DNA from: Nitrospira sp.
GTDB lineage: Bacteria > Nitrospirota > Nitrospiria > Nitrospirales > Nitrospiraceae
Assembly (NCBI GenBank): GCA_030123625.1
Contig: CP126121.1
Location: 1,652,179 to 1,716,178 of the forward strand
Length of the DNA: 64,000 bases
Reading direction: 5' to 3'
Part shown: positions 9,118-18,983 of the stretch, piece after piece
Position numbering within the stretch: position 1 is the stretch's first letter
Layout of the letters: every line of letters begins with the position of its first letter
The notes under the pieces: generated by a model
Databases searched by the model: none
Told to the model about the DNA's origin: nothing
Seen by the model: only the letters and a program-made list of their open reading frames with translations
Program-made: the position numbers and the translations under genes

Positions 9118-9765
9118 TTATTCGGATGAAGAAGTGAGGCCGTGGGCGAGGGCGTATTTGGTCAGTTCAGCCGTCGTATGGAGGCCCAGTTGCTCCATCA
9201 ACTTCGCCTTATGATATTCGACCGTCTTGGGAGATAAACCAAGCGTTGAAGCGATTTCTTTGAGAGTCAGTCCCTCGGCCACCAGCTGTAAGATCTCCCG
9301 CTGGCGCATCGGCAGGCGCCCCTGGCCGCCGGTACCGGGTTCCGTTTCAGAAATTGCGGAGTGAACAAGATCCTTTGCGATCAAAGAAGTGACGTAATAA
9401 TTGCCATTCCTCACGGCCTTAATTGCCTGAGAGAGCTCAGACCCGGCCGACCGCTTTAAAAGGTAGGCTGAGGCGCCGGCCTTGAATGCTTGATTGACAT
9501 AGTCCTGATCGGCATGGACCGTGACAAAAATCAATCGAGTCTCGGGAAGAATCTTCCGTAAACGGCGCGCTGCGTCAAGGCCGTTGAGTTTCGGCATCGA
9601 GATATCCAACACCACGATGTCGGGTCGCAATCGTTTCGCAGCGTCCAGCAACGACCGACCGTCTTCGACGGAACCTACTACCTGGGTATGTTCTTCCAGC
9701 AGCTTTTTAAATCCTTCCAGCACCAATGTATGGTCATCCGCTAAGAGGACGCGCGGCTTGCTCAT
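9118..9765 (-). CDS. NarL/FixJ-type response regulator
   Basis: 215 residues. The receiver domain (1-~120) has the acidic pair D10/D11, phospho-acceptor D54 (VVLDISMP), a Thr switch near 82 and K104 (YLLKRS). A linker leads to a LuxR-type helix-turn-helix (~148-208: LPMRQREILQLVAEG, LKEIASTLGLSPKTVEYHKAKLM). It acts as a DNA-binding transcription factor once phosphorylated. It overlaps the upstream histidine kinase gene by four bases (ATGA), so the two are co-translated partners. The next gene downstream in the same direction is amoC, so control of the amo locus is an attractive but unproven inference. Confidence 0.92.
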   Translation of the reverse strand: MSKPRVLLADDHTLVLEGFKKLLEEHTQVVGSVEDGRSLLDAAKRLRPDIVVLDISMPKLNGLDAARRLRKILPETRLIFVTVHADQDYVNQAFKAGASAYLLKRSAGSELSQAIKAVRNGNYYVTSLIAKDLVHSAISETEPGTGGQGRLPMRQREILQLVAEGLTLKEIASTLGLSPKTVEYHKAKLMEQLGLHTTAELTKYALAHGLTSSSE

Positions 9766-10862
9766 GCGCGCTCCTGTCTAAACGGCACCCAGGCGCAGAT
9801 CTGTGTCCCCTCGCCTGGAGTGGATTGTATACTCAGGGTGCCGGCAACCAGGGAAACACGCTCTCTCATGCTCAACAAGCCGAGGCTTCCTCGCTGACCG
9901 TCGTGACGATTCATGTCAAATCCTACTCCATCATCGCTCAGCATAAGCTGAAGACCGTCCCGCACCCGCTGAAGCTCAACGCGAACATTCTTCGCCCTGG
10001 CATGGCGAGAAATATTCGCCAACCCTTCTTGTGCGACGCGATACAAGGAGGTGACGACATCCTTCGCCACATGTTTGGGTATGTCTTTGCCTATGAACCG
10101 GGCCTCGATGCCGGTACGGGTCTGGAAGTCATCGACCAAGCGGCGGAGCGCAATAGATAAACCAAGGTCGTCAAGGATGGATGGATGAAACTGATAGGCC
10201 AGGCGGCGAACATTGTCGGAAAGCTCGACGACACGGTTCTGAATAGTGCGCACTGTTCTGACCGTACGGTCGGAAGCATCGGGAAGCTGTTGTTCCAACA
10301 TTTCGATGTCGATCGACAAGAGCGCCAAGCGTTGATTGATATCGTCATGCAGGTCGCGCGAGATTCGCCGTCGTTCTTCCTCCTGGAGACGAAGAAGCTG
10401 CGAGGCAAGCAGGCGAAGATCCCGACGGTTGGCTTCCAGCGATTGTTCGGTATCGATTCGTTTCGACACTTCACTGACGAGCGCATTGTTGACGGCCAGA
10501 AGCTCTTCACTACGTGCATGTAAGCGCGCCGCCCAACCTTCATCGAGCCGTTGGAGCTCCTCTTCGCGTTCACGACGTTGTAGAAGATACCAAATGGGCA
10601 GTCCGATCAACGCCATGCTGACGACACGAATGACCAACGGTTTCCACGAAAGTTCGTCGTAAGCCTGAGGGGAAAGGGCGGTGACATCTTCCCTTGTCCC
10701 GGATATCAAGCTTTCCATCTCGAACGGTGTCGATATTTGTTGAGGGAACAGTGAGAGGAAGGATTTCGCCACTTCTGTGGGTAGATGCAGAATCAGCAAT
10801 CCGACCATCAATATGGCGATACTGCCGGCAAAAACTCCTGTTCTCACTCGCCATACAGGCAT
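9762..10862 (-). CDS. Sensor histidine kinase, NarX/DegS (HisKA_3) type
   Basis: 366 residues, membrane-bound. Helix 1 (~9-27), a short periplasmic loop of about 48 residues, helix 2 (~76-95), a coiled-coil signalling segment (97-165), and the HisKA_3 dimerisation and phospho-acceptor motif ISRDLHDDINQRL with H172. The C-terminal ATPase has DDGVGFD and GSLGLLSMRERV, then GEGTQICAWVPF. The sensor loop is too short to suggest a ligand. It is paired with the overlapping response regulator gene. A divergent or unrelated region of 220 bases separates it from ttcA. Confidence 0.92.
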   Translation of the reverse strand: MPVWRVRTGVFAGSIAILMVGLLILHLPTEVAKSFLSLFPQQISTPFEMESLISGTREDVTALSPQAYDELSWKPLVIRVVSMALIGLPIWYLLQRREREEELQRLDEGWAARLHARSEELLAVNNALVSEVSKRIDTEQSLEANRRDLRLLASQLLRLQEEERRRISRDLHDDINQRLALLSIDIEMLEQQLPDASDRTVRTVRTIQNRVVELSDNVRRLAYQFHPSILDDLGLSIALRRLVDDFQTRTGIEARFIGKDIPKHVAKDVVTSLYRVAQEGLANISRHARAKNVRVELQRVRDGLQLMLSDDGVGFDMNRHDGQRGSLGLLSMRERVSLVAGTLSIQSTPGEGTQICAWVPFRQERA

Positions 10863-11082
10863 GGACGGACCCTACCTCTCTCGAATTATCCTCCTTCGGG
10901 ATCGGTCAATCAAGAAGGACGATCATTCTCTCGGTCCGAGAGACCTGCGTGACGTTTTGCCCTGTTGGCCGCTCTCACCGACCCTGTAGCTCCTTGACCT
11001 CCATATTCCCATCTACCTGAAGGCCGCGGTAAGCCGTGGAGGGATGTGAGTGAGAACGGACGTGAATTCTTGAACGTTGAGC

Positions 11083-11955
11083 TTACGCTTGATAGGGAGT
11101 GGTCGGTTCTTCATCTAACCAGACATCCCCCTCAGCCTGATTTTCTGTCGCCGTCATTGACTTGAAATCAAACAATCGGGAGTCCATTAAGAGTGCCGGC
11201 GCGACATTGGCCACCGCGGCCGCAATGCTGTCGGAGCAACCAGGCGACGCCCGCTCCCACTGCTGCAGAAACGTCTTCACTTTTTTCCGCTTCAAATCCT
11301 CTTGAGAGCCGCACAGGTTGCAGGGAATGATCGGAAATCCTCGCAGCTCCGCGTATTGGGCGAGGTCTGTCTCTTTCACGAACGCCAGTGGTCGGATGAC
11401 GACGTGTCGACCGTCCTTTGAACGAAGCTTGGGAGGGATCGCCTTGAGCTTGCCGGTATAGAAAAGATTCAAGAACAAGGTTTCAATGATGTCATCGCGG
11501 TGGTGACCGAGGGCGATTTTCGTGGCGCCCAGCTTCGTCGCAATGCGATAGAGATGCCCTCGTCGTAACCGTGAGCACAATGAACAGGTGGTCTGTCCCT
11601 CTGGAATGAGCCGCTTTACGATGGAATAGGTATCACGGGATTCAATATGGAATGGGATGCCGCGACGAGCCAGATACTGAGGGAGTACATGCTCAGGAAA
11701 GCCTGGTTGCCGCTGATCAAGATTGACCGCGATCAGATCAAAACGAATCGGGGCTCGTCGTTGCAATACAAGCAGGATATCCAGTAGACCATAACTGTCT
11801 TTACCGCCCGACAGGCATACCATCACCTTATCGCCGTCTTCAATGAGCCGGTAGTCGGCGATGGCCTGACCGACCAGCCGGCAAAGGCGCGTCTGTATCT
11901 TCTCCGTGGCTTCGTCTAATTTCGGCATTGATGTTGGAGTAAGCGGGATGATCAT
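11083..11955 (-). CDS. ttcA: tRNA 2-thiocytidine synthetase TtcA
   Basis: 290 residues, cytoplasmic. It installs 2-thiocytidine at position 32 of certain tRNAs using ATP and an iron-sulfur cluster. The PP-loop SGGKDS is at 49-54. The two CxxC pairs that hold the cluster are C124/C127 (TTCSLCSR) and C212/C215 (PCNLCGS). [14 protein letters not shown] is the conserved central block. Length and motifs are normal for the family. An internal ATG (residue 10, MPKLDE) is another possible start. It stands alone on the minus strand, divergent from the phosphatase gene at 12025. Confidence 0.93.
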   Translation of the reverse strand: MIIPLTPTSMPKLDEATEKIQTRLCRLVGQAIADYRLIEDGDKVMVCLSGGKDSYGLLDILLVLQRRAPIRFDLIAVNLDQRQPGFPEHVLPQYLARRGIPFHIESRDTYSIVKRLIPEGQTTCSLCSRLRRGHLYRIATKLGATKIALGHHRDDIIETLFLNLFYTGKLKAIPPKLRSKDGRHVVIRPLAFVKETDLAQYAELRGFPIIPCNLCGSQEDLKRKKVKTFLQQWERASPGCSDSIAAAVANVAPALLMDSRLFDFKSMTATENQAEGDVWLDEEPTTPYQA

Positions 11956-12024
11956 GGCAAGATTGTAGCGACTCCATTATAGTCCTGTCGACAGGACAGG
12001 CAGGAAAAGATACACGAACCGCCT

Positions 12025-12522
12025 ATGGCTCAATCCATCCTCTTCGTATGCACCGGGAACGTCTTCCGCAGTATGGCGGCCGAATATGCGTTACGGGCAC
12101 AGCTCGGTCGGCAATCTTCCTACCGAGTGGAATCGGCGGGGATCGAGGCCAAGACCAACTCGATCCATCCGGTCATTTCCAAGCGGTTGATCCAAAAAGG
12201 AACCGATCCTTCCACACATATCCCACAAAGGCTGACGAAGAAGCTGATCAACCGGAATGACCTCATCATTGCGATGGGGCTTGGCCATCGCGAGTTCATT
12301 CACAAACAATTCGGGTTGAACGTTCCGCTCTTCAACGAGGTGTCGTTCGGCGAGAAAACCCCGATTCTCGACCTGCACGAGGCCCTCCCTGATTGGGAGC
12401 GTGATATCGATGAAGCGCGGGCATATGTGGAGTGGGTCATCGATCATATTTGGGAGTCCGTACCGGCGCTGATAGCACGACTTCCACATTTTCCGGGAAC
12501 TCGACGGCCGGTAAAACCATAG
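12025..12522 (+). CDS. Low-molecular-weight protein-tyrosine-phosphatase-like protein
   Basis: 165 residues. The P-loop of LMW phosphatases and arsenate reductases is at the N-terminus: C9-T-G-N-V-F-R15-S, fitting Cx5R(S/T). A likely general-acid region lies in ALPDWERDIDEAR. Substrates could be phosphotyrosine, or arsenate in related enzymes; nothing nearby decides. It precedes a metallopeptidase/ATP-grasp pair in the same direction with a 157-base gap. Confidence 0.8.
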   Translation: MAQSILFVCTGNVFRSMAAEYALRAQLGRQSSYRVESAGIEAKTNSIHPVISKRLIQKGTDPSTHIPQRLTKKLINRNDLIIAMGLGHREFIHKQFGLNVPLFNEVSFGEKTPILDLHEALPDWERDIDEARAYVEWVIDHIWESVPALIARLPHFPGTRRPVKP

Positions 12523-12679
12523 CGTCGGTCCAATCTGGAACCGTTTGCACAACTTTCTGCTCACTTGCCTTCGACCTTCTCCGATACGCGTCCCCATCAG
12601 ACGATATAAAGACTGCATGCTATATTGTTCATGAGCGGCACAACGGGCACATTGCGGGCATTTTAGAGGTTTGCCTTTC

Positions 12680-13741
12680 ATGGACCGCATGGTTTCCGAT
12701 GTCCTGAAAACACCCGTCATTGGACAGGACGATCCCCAATGGGCTTCCTGGTCGGACGATGCGCTATTGGATCTCCCAATGTGCGACTTGCACGTCGGGC
12801 TCAAGGGCGGATTCCTCGAGCAACCCATCGTCGAGCTGACCCAAGAACTGGAGCAACGCGGATTACTGTTTCGCCCACATCTCTGGCTCTCCAACGAATG
12901 GTTTACTCCAGATGGGGTTCCTGGCATCGCCGTCCCCTTCTACCTGGCCCATCCTCGCCTGGCAAAACTTGAACAAGCTCAAATGTTGGAAGTGGAAGGT
13001 GGGACCATGGAATGGTGCTTACGCATCCTTCGCCACGAAGCAGGCCATGCGATCGAAAATGCCTTCCAAATCCGCCGGCGCAAAACGCGCCAACACATTT
13101 TCGGCAAATCTTCTCAACGGTATCCCATGTACTACTCCCCCCGGCCCTATAGCCGAAGTTTCGTCCGCCATCTGGACTTGTGGTACGCACAGAGCCACCC
13201 GGATGAAGACTTTGCTGAAACCTTCGCGGTCTGGCTGACTCCGGACTCCCTATGGGAGGAACGATACCGGGGGTGGCCCGTGCTCAAGAAGCTGAAGTAT
13301 GTCGATGGACTCATGAAAGAGCTCCGATGGGCCTCACCCTCCGTGACGACCCGTGAAGAGATCGATCCACTCCCTCGTTTAAAGAAAACCCTTCGCGAAC
13401 ACTATGAACGCAAGCGGAGACATTATGGCATCGAACGACAGTCGCAGTACGATCCGGACTTAAAACGATTGTTTTCCAGTCTTCCGAGCCATGCGAGCAA
13501 GCTGAGTGCAGCAACCTTTCTGAACCGGTTTCGCCGAGAGGTGCGTCGAAAAGTAGCGAGTTGGACCGGCGAATACCAATACACCATCGACCAAGTGCTG
13601 GAGGATATGATTCAGCGGTGCCGCGAATTGAATCTTCGGGTTCCCGTCGCGGAAGACCAAGCCAAACTCGATTTCACCATCCTGCTAACCGTTCACACCA
13701 TGAATTTCTTGCGAAGCGGACGGCATCGGGTGGCTCTATGA
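12680..13741 (+). CDS. Putative zinc-binding metallopeptidase
   Basis: About 353 residues from ATG 12680 (MDRMVSDV); a TTG at 12671 is also in frame. HEAGH at 119-123 and HPDEDFAETFAVWL with E180 give the HExxH...E pattern of the putative zinc-binding metallopeptidase family. No signal peptide, so it is likely cytoplasmic. Its stop overlaps the start of the next gene, an ATP-grasp ligase, by four bases (ATGA), which implies translational coupling. The pairing suggests a peptide- or amino-acid-adduct pathway, one enzyme joining and one cleaving; this is inference. Confidence 0.8.
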   Translation: MDRMVSDVLKTPVIGQDDPQWASWSDDALLDLPMCDLHVGLKGGFLEQPIVELTQELEQRGLLFRPHLWLSNEWFTPDGVPGIAVPFYLAHPRLAKLEQAQMLEVEGGTMEWCLRILRHEAGHAIENAFQIRRRKTRQHIFGKSSQRYPMYYSPRPYSRSFVRHLDLWYAQSHPDEDFAETFAVWLTPDSLWEERYRGWPVLKKLKYVDGLMKELRWASPSVTTREEIDPLPRLKKTLREHYERKRRHYGIERQSQYDPDLKRLFSSLPSHASKLSAATFLNRFRREVRRKVASWTGEYQYTIDQVLEDMIQRCRELNLRVPVAEDQAKLDFTILLTVHTMNFLRSGRHRVAL

Positions 13742-14760
13742 AGCGGTTACGAATACTCGTCCTCATGCACGAAGACCTTGTGCCTCCCGATGAAGTGAAC
13801 GACCACGATTTGAAAACCGTGGAGTGGCGGACGGAGTATGATGTCGTCTCTACGCTGAAGAAACTGGGCCACGAGGTGTACCCGCTGGGGGTCAAGAGTG
13901 ATCTCGGCGTGATTCACTCGGCCATCGAAACATGGAAACCGGACATCGCCTTTAACCTATTGGAAGAGTTCGACGGCGTAGCCGTCTATGATCAACATGT
14001 CGTGTCGTACCTCGAACTCTTGCACCTACCCTACACCGGCTGTAATCCGCGCGGACTGATGTTGGCACGCGACAAAGCGTTAACGAAAAAGGTGTTGTCC
14101 TTTCACCGAATGCCCTACCCTGAATTCATCGACGTCCCTCAAGGACGAACGGTGAAGCGGCCAAAATGGCTGACTTTTCCGTTGATCGTCAAATCGATCA
14201 ACGAAGAAGCCTCGTTGGGCATCTCTCAAGCCTCGATCGTCGGAGACGATGACAAGCTGAGTGAACGCGTGGTGTTTATCCATAATAGTATAGGGAGCGG
14301 GGCACTGATCGAGCGGTATATTGAAGGCCGTGAGTTCTATATAGGAGTCATCGGTAACGGACAGTTGCAAACGCTGCCCGTGTGGGAACTCATCATGGAC
14401 AATCTACCGGACGACGTCAAACGCATCGCAACCGAGCGGGTGAAATGGAGCCGAAAGTACCAGCAAAAGTACGGCATCACCTCACGCGAAGCCGAAAACT
14501 TGTCGGAGAGCAAGACCGAAGAAATTCAGAATCTGGCCAAGGGGGTGTATCGCGCACTTGGACTCAGCGGCTATGCCCGGGTCGATATGCGGATGGATGC
14601 GGAAGGACATCTCTATGTTCTTGAAGCCAATCCCAACCCTCAAATCGCGGAAGACGAAGACTTCGCCGATTCGGCCAAGAAGGCCGGCTACCATTACGAA
14701 GAGTTACTCCAAGAACTCTTGAACGTCGGCCTCCGCCGGCGGCCCGCCAAAGCGGCGTGA
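13738..14760 (+). CDS. ATP-grasp ligase, D-Ala-D-Ala ligase-like
   Basis: 340 residues starting MKRLRILVLMHEDLVPP at the ATG overlapping the metallopeptidase stop. ATP-grasp features: FNLLEEFDGVAVYDQH, YTGCNPRGLMLARDKALTKKVL (typical Ddl-like block), FPLIVKSINEEASLGIS (ATP-binding Lys), ALIERYIEGREFYIGVIG and ARVDMRMDAEGHLYVLEANPNPQI (Mg2+ ligands). It resembles D-alanine-D-alanine ligases, but the N-terminus is unlike a true Ddl and it is not in a cell-wall operon. The true substrate is not known. It probably acts with the metallopeptidase upstream. Confidence 0.82.
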   Translation: MKRLRILVLMHEDLVPPDEVNDHDLKTVEWRTEYDVVSTLKKLGHEVYPLGVKSDLGVIHSAIETWKPDIAFNLLEEFDGVAVYDQHVVSYLELLHLPYTGCNPRGLMLARDKALTKKVLSFHRMPYPEFIDVPQGRTVKRPKWLTFPLIVKSINEEASLGISQASIVGDDDKLSERVVFIHNSIGSGALIERYIEGREFYIGVIGNGQLQTLPVWELIMDNLPDDVKRIATERVKWSRKYQQKYGITSREAENLSESKTEEIQNLAKGVYRALGLSGYARVDMRMDAEGHLYVLEANPNPQIAEDEDFADSAKKAGYHYEELLQELLNVGLRRRPAKAA

Positions 14761-15036
14761 GCTGAAACTGACTTCCACACACTGTCGAGAGTCCTAAGCC
14801 TTCATCACCATCTCGATGTGGCTCCATCGCTTATTCCATTTGGACGATCGTATGCCTGAAGGTCCTGCACTTCGAACGCGCCTACTCAAATCTAGGGAGA
14901 ACCCTAGTGGAAGGAATGGGCTGCACATAGGTAATGTGCGCAGCCTTAGAGCCCCATTGATCGTCGCAATTCAAGCCCACATCGGGGATGGCATAAGGAA
15001 AGACAAGAGAGTTCAATAAGGAAGCCCCATCGAGAA

Positions 15037-16338
15037 ATGCCCCGGTTCAAGCGAATATGTGCGAATGTGGCTCTCGTGATTGCGAGCTTGATTGTCGGAA
15101 TAGTGTTTTGCGAGGTTGGGCTACGAATGCTCGGCTTCCAGAGCCCGAGCGAGTTCAAAACCCTTCGTAAAGGTTATGCCCCGCGATTCTATTATGCAAG
15201 CGATCCGGTCAATGGTCATGACATCAGCAAAAACGTGTCCACGGGCATCTTTTTCCTTCCCGATTACGTCCGGGCTTACGGTGCTCCATTTACAGTCTCC
15301 TCCAACAGCTTGGGGTGTCGCGATCGACCCTTTGATTCACAAGACAACTATGTCTTGCTGCTCGGGGACAGTGTCACCGAAGGATATGTTGCGTTTGAGC
15401 AAACTTGGGGAACATTGCTGGAAAATCTCATTGGCATGAGAGTACTGAAATGCGGTGTCTCAGGGTATGGATCACGTCACGAGCGACACAAGTTGGAAGC
15501 CGTCACTGCACTTGCCGGACGCCCGCGTTTCGTGATTATCGGGCACGTCTGGAACGACATCCGCGATGATTATCTTTATCCTGGTCGAACGGTAATCGAT
15601 GGGTATATGCTGGACAAGGTACTGCCTGCCGATCCGCTGCAGGGTGGTCGTCTCGTCCGCTCAGATGAAGCCTTACGAACACGGTTGAAAAATCGTCTGG
15701 AGCCTCAGTTTGGTCCCATTGGCCGCGCCAAACTTCTGCTTTCCAACTATTCGATCTTGTATGACCGAGTAGAGAATTCCGAAGCCCTACAGCGTGTGGC
15801 ATCTTGGCTCGGTTTCGCAGTATTGTCAAATCGGCGAAGCGAGTTGGAGGCCTTTCAAGTGGTGACTGACTTTCCTTGGTTGGAACAGGCCTGGGAGGAG
15901 CATCTTGAGAATCTCCGACAGCTGCGGTCGGCAGTAGAAGCATTGGACGCCACCATGCTTGTCGTGATATTTCCAGATCGTCGTCAGCTTTATGATTCCT
16001 TACGACCTCTGAACGGCAATTTTCAATGGGAGTATCCCAATCAAAGATTGACTGAGTTCTTACAGCGAGAACGGATCGCATATGTGGATCTATTGCCGGC
16101 ATTCAGACGATATGTGGACTGCAGCGGCAGATCGATGCCTAGGACTCCGGATGACTTGTTTTGGGTTTTCGATGATCATCCGAATGTGAAGGGAAATCGT
16201 TTGGCAGGGCTTCTCATTGGCCGCGAAGTGCTGGAACAGTCATTACTTCGATTCGAGGGCAAGAGCACACGATTGACACATATCAATCAGCTCTTGAGCA
16301 TGGAAGATCGGTGTCGCTCTATGCCATCTTCACAATGA
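15037..16338 (+). CDS. SGNH/GDSL-family hydrolase, membrane-anchored
   Basis: 433 residues. One N-terminal helix (~9-27) anchors it to the membrane. The catalytic domain has block I GDSVTEG with S112, block II glycine in GVSGYG (~140), block III Asn in HVWNDIRDD (~168), and a C-terminal Asp-x-x-His in VFDDHPNVKG. These match the SGNH Ser-Asn-Asp-His set. Members remove acyl groups from sugars or lipids; the substrate is unknown. The gene stands alone between 275- and 360-base gaps. Confidence 0.82.
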   Translation: MPRFKRICANVALVIASLIVGIVFCEVGLRMLGFQSPSEFKTLRKGYAPRFYYASDPVNGHDISKNVSTGIFFLPDYVRAYGAPFTVSSNSLGCRDRPFDSQDNYVLLLGDSVTEGYVAFEQTWGTLLENLIGMRVLKCGVSGYGSRHERHKLEAVTALAGRPRFVIIGHVWNDIRDDYLYPGRTVIDGYMLDKVLPADPLQGGRLVRSDEALRTRLKNRLEPQFGPIGRAKLLLSNYSILYDRVENSEALQRVASWLGFAVLSNRRSELEAFQVVTDFPWLEQAWEEHLENLRQLRSAVEALDATMLVVIFPDRRQLYDSLRPLNGNFQWEYPNQRLTEFLQRERIAYVDLLPAFRRYVDCSGRSMPRTPDDLFWVFDDHPNVKGNRLAGLLIGREVLEQSLLRFEGKSTRLTHINQLLSMEDRCRSMPSSQ

Positions 16339-16699
16339 TGATCCTGAGAGAGCTTGACGTTCCACCTCTACTGCCAAGCTCCGAGACAGTACTGGTTGCG
16401 ACATCGTCTTGAACAGCGTGACTGCGGCTTGCAAGCTCGGCAACTCCGACTCCATGCGGTGAACTGTAGCGCACAAATTTGCGTCATTGAATTTGTACGG
16501 AATACTGGCTTCGATTAATACCCCATATTTCCCTTAAATAACCATTGCCATCACCAGCCCATTGTAGGCTCACGGCGTCATCCCGTCCTTGACCTGTCGT
16601 CTTGTTCTTATCTCACAAACCTACTAGGATCAATGTGTATGCTCGGCATCTACGTATTGATCCTGCTTGACCTACCTCTCCGGCCATTCCCTCGCACCG
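16339..16699. other. Intergenic region without recognisable gene
   Basis: No supported reading frame, no RNA gene and no clear terminator hairpin. It must contain the kup promoter, but I could not pick boxes with confidence. An in-frame TTG at 16667 could extend Kup by 11 residues but has no ribosome binding site. Confidence 0.5.
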
Positions 16700-18583
16700 A
16701 TGACTAGCCCACCCGAGCGTGCTACGTCTCCGGGACTGGCGCTGGCCGCGCTTGGTATCGTGTACGGCGATATCGGAACCAGTCCTCTCTATGCGCTGCG
16801 GGAATGTTTTCACGCCTCGCACGGTTTGTCCGTCACCCTTCCAACGATCACCGGTCTCCTTTCGCTCATCATCTGGGCGTTGCTGCTGATCGTCACAGTC
16901 AAGTACTTGCTGTTCGTCATGCGCGCGGACAATCAAGGGGAAGGAGGCATCCTGGCACTCATGGCCTTGGGACAACGTCATCGGGAAGAGTCCGCGTTCC
17001 CTTTGCCCATCGGCCCGGTGATCGCGCTGGGTTTGGTCGGAGCCTCATTGGTCTACGGTGACGGCATCATCACACCCGCCATCTCGGTCTTGAGCGCCGT
17101 GGAAGGGATTGAAGTCGAAACGACTGCCTATCAACCCTATACGTTGCCAATCGCCATCGCCGTGCTGCTGGTACTCTTTGCAGTCCAATCGCGCGGGACT
17201 GGACGCCTCGGCGAATGGTTCGGTCCTATCATGCTGCTCTGGTTCGTTACGCTTGCCGCCTTAGGAATCAAGAGTGCCATACAGACTCCGGAGGTGTTTG
17301 CTGCCGTCAGCCCCCATCACGCCATCCAGTTTTTGATTGATCATCCCACGCAAGGCTTTGCGGTATTGGGAAGCGTATTTCTCGTCTTAACGGGAGCCGA
17401 AGCCTTGTATGCCGACATGGGACACTTCGGGAAGGCACCCATTCGATTAGGCTGGTACAGTGTGGTGTTGCCGTCGCTCCTGCTGCAATACTTAGGACAA
17501 GGCGCCTTGCTGGTCCGGCAGCCGGAGGCCGTGACCAATCCGTTTTATCTGCTGGCGCCCGGATGGTTTCTCCTCCCGTTGGTCGTGCTCGCGACATCGG
17601 CCACCATCATCGCATCGCAAGCGATGCTGACCGGCGCTTTTTCGCTCACACATCAGGCGATTCAGCTCGACTATCTGCCGCGCATGCAGATTCGCTACAC
17701 CTCCGCCTCTCAGATCGGACAAATCTACGTACCGGCCATGAACGTGATGATGCTGATCGGCACGGTGGGCCTGGTGCTGCTCTTCGGCACCTCCAGCAAC
17801 CTAGCCGCAGCATACGGGATCGCCGTGGCAGGTACCATGGTCATGACTACGCTGTTGATTTCCGTCGTGGCACGACGCCAATGGAAATGGAGCCGGCCGG
17901 CTGTGATCCTCGTCACCGGTTGTTTCCTGGTCATGGACCTTTCGTTTTTCGGATCCAATGTGCTGAAGATTCCGCACGGCGGCTGGTTACCCTTGATAAT
18001 CGGCACCGGTATTTTTCTCTTGATGACCACCTGGAATGGAGGTCGTCGGCTCATCGCAAAGCATCTCTGGAGCAAAATGCCGCAACTGGCGGCCTACCTC
18101 AAAGAGGTGCTGACACAGCCATTCACCCGCGTCCCGGGTACGGCTATTTACTTGACCCAGTTTCCCGACTTGACGCCGCCATCCTTCGTGCAGAACGTGC
18201 GGCATAATAAGGTGCTCCATACACAACTGATCTTCCTGACCACCACGACTGCCCGCATTCCGACGGTCACCGACAGCCATCACGTCCGTATCGAGCCTCT
18301 CGCCGAAGATGTCCGGCGGGTTGTGATCCAGTACGGATTCATGGAGACACCGAACATTCCGCGCCTCCTCGCGGCATGCCGGACACAAGGATTGGATCTG
18401 GATCTCGATCAGGCGACGTTCTTCCTCAGCCGCGTAAATTCGCTTGCGACACCGAAACCGGGCATGGCGTTGTGGCGGGAACGGCTCTTCATCTTCCTCA
18501 GCCGCAACTCCCAGCGCGCGAGTTCATTCTTCCATATTCCCGCCGAGCAGGTCGTCGAGATCGGGGTGGTGGTGGAAATTTAG
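16700..18583 (+). CDS. kup: Low-affinity potassium transport protein Kup
   Basis: 627 residues from ATG 16700. Twelve-helix K+/H+ symporter of the Kup/HAK/KT family. The N-terminal signature GIVYGDIGTSPLYALRECF is present, followed by DNQGEGGILALMAL, SLVYGDGIITPAISVLSAVEGIE, and GAEALYADMGHFG. The C-terminal cytoplasmic domain starts around residue 460, with typical TAIYLTQFPDLTPP and the VVIQYGFMETPNIP block. No sign of disruption. It is monocistronic. Confidence 0.95.
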   Translation: MTSPPERATSPGLALAALGIVYGDIGTSPLYALRECFHASHGLSVTLPTITGLLSLIIWALLLIVTVKYLLFVMRADNQGEGGILALMALGQRHREESAFPLPIGPVIALGLVGASLVYGDGIITPAISVLSAVEGIEVETTAYQPYTLPIAIAVLLVLFAVQSRGTGRLGEWFGPIMLLWFVTLAALGIKSAIQTPEVFAAVSPHHAIQFLIDHPTQGFAVLGSVFLVLTGAEALYADMGHFGKAPIRLGWYSVVLPSLLLQYLGQGALLVRQPEAVTNPFYLLAPGWFLLPLVVLATSATIIASQAMLTGAFSLTHQAIQLDYLPRMQIRYTSASQIGQIYVPAMNVMMLIGTVGLVLLFGTSSNLAAAYGIAVAGTMVMTTLLISVVARRQWKWSRPAVILVTGCFLVMDLSFFGSNVLKIPHGGWLPLIIGTGIFLLMTTWNGGRRLIAKHLWSKMPQLAAYLKEVLTQPFTRVPGTAIYLTQFPDLTPPSFVQNVRHNKVLHTQLIFLTTTTARIPTVTDSHHVRIEPLAEDVRRVVIQYGFMETPNIPRLLAACRTQGLDLDLDQATFFLSRVNSLATPKPGMALWRERLFIFLSRNSQRASSFFHIPAEQVVEIGVVVEI

Positions 18584-18931
18584 TGGTGCAGGCGGGCGAA
18601 AACGCGCAATTGATTGCCATCCGACTACGGGCTGTGCCCATTCCATCGTGCAGGGACATTCGTCGCAGGAATATCTGGGGTAACATTGGCGAACAACAAC
18701 GTGTTGCTCTGTGCGTCGGGGAGCCATCCTCTACGCCGGTGATGGCCAAGCACAGGCCCTGGAAGGCGGCGCCTACCTCATCCAAATCGCCAGGGCCGCG
18801 CCGTCCTAATCCGCAGCCTAGATGGGAATGGTCGATAGCCCTTGCTCAAGCTCTCATCCGTTGGCACTTCGTCAAAAATCGGATCGCTTCGATCCCACAA
18901 TACCCGGTCGTCTTCAATAACCCATGCTGGT
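18584..18931. other. Intergenic stretch with copy 1 of a degenerate repeat
   Basis: No gene is supported. The only structure noted is a ~36-base segment at 18648-18683 that recurs imperfectly at 20042-20077, on the other side of the VapBC pair. Confidence 0.45.
18648..18683 (+). repeat. Imperfect direct repeat flanking vapBC, left copy
   Basis: Shares the core GGACATTCGTC-CAG-AATATC with 20042-20077, about 30 of 36 positions by eye. Direct orientation, 1.36 kb apart, bracketing the toxin-antitoxin genes. Confidence 0.5.
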
Positions 18932-18971
18932 TTGATCCTCTCGCATGGCTGATGTACACTAGTCGTGTACA
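18932..18971 (+). promoter_or_regulatory. vapBC promoter with overlapping operator palindrome
   Basis: A -35-like TTGATC (18932-18937) and -10-like TACACT (18955-18960) are 17 bases apart. A perfect 7-bp inverted repeat TGTACAC-5-GTGTACA (18953-18971) covers the -10 box. That arrangement fits autorepression by the antitoxin or the toxin-antitoxin complex. GGAG lies just downstream, before ATG 18984. Confidence 0.7.
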
Positions 18972-18983
18972 CAGGAGACACTC

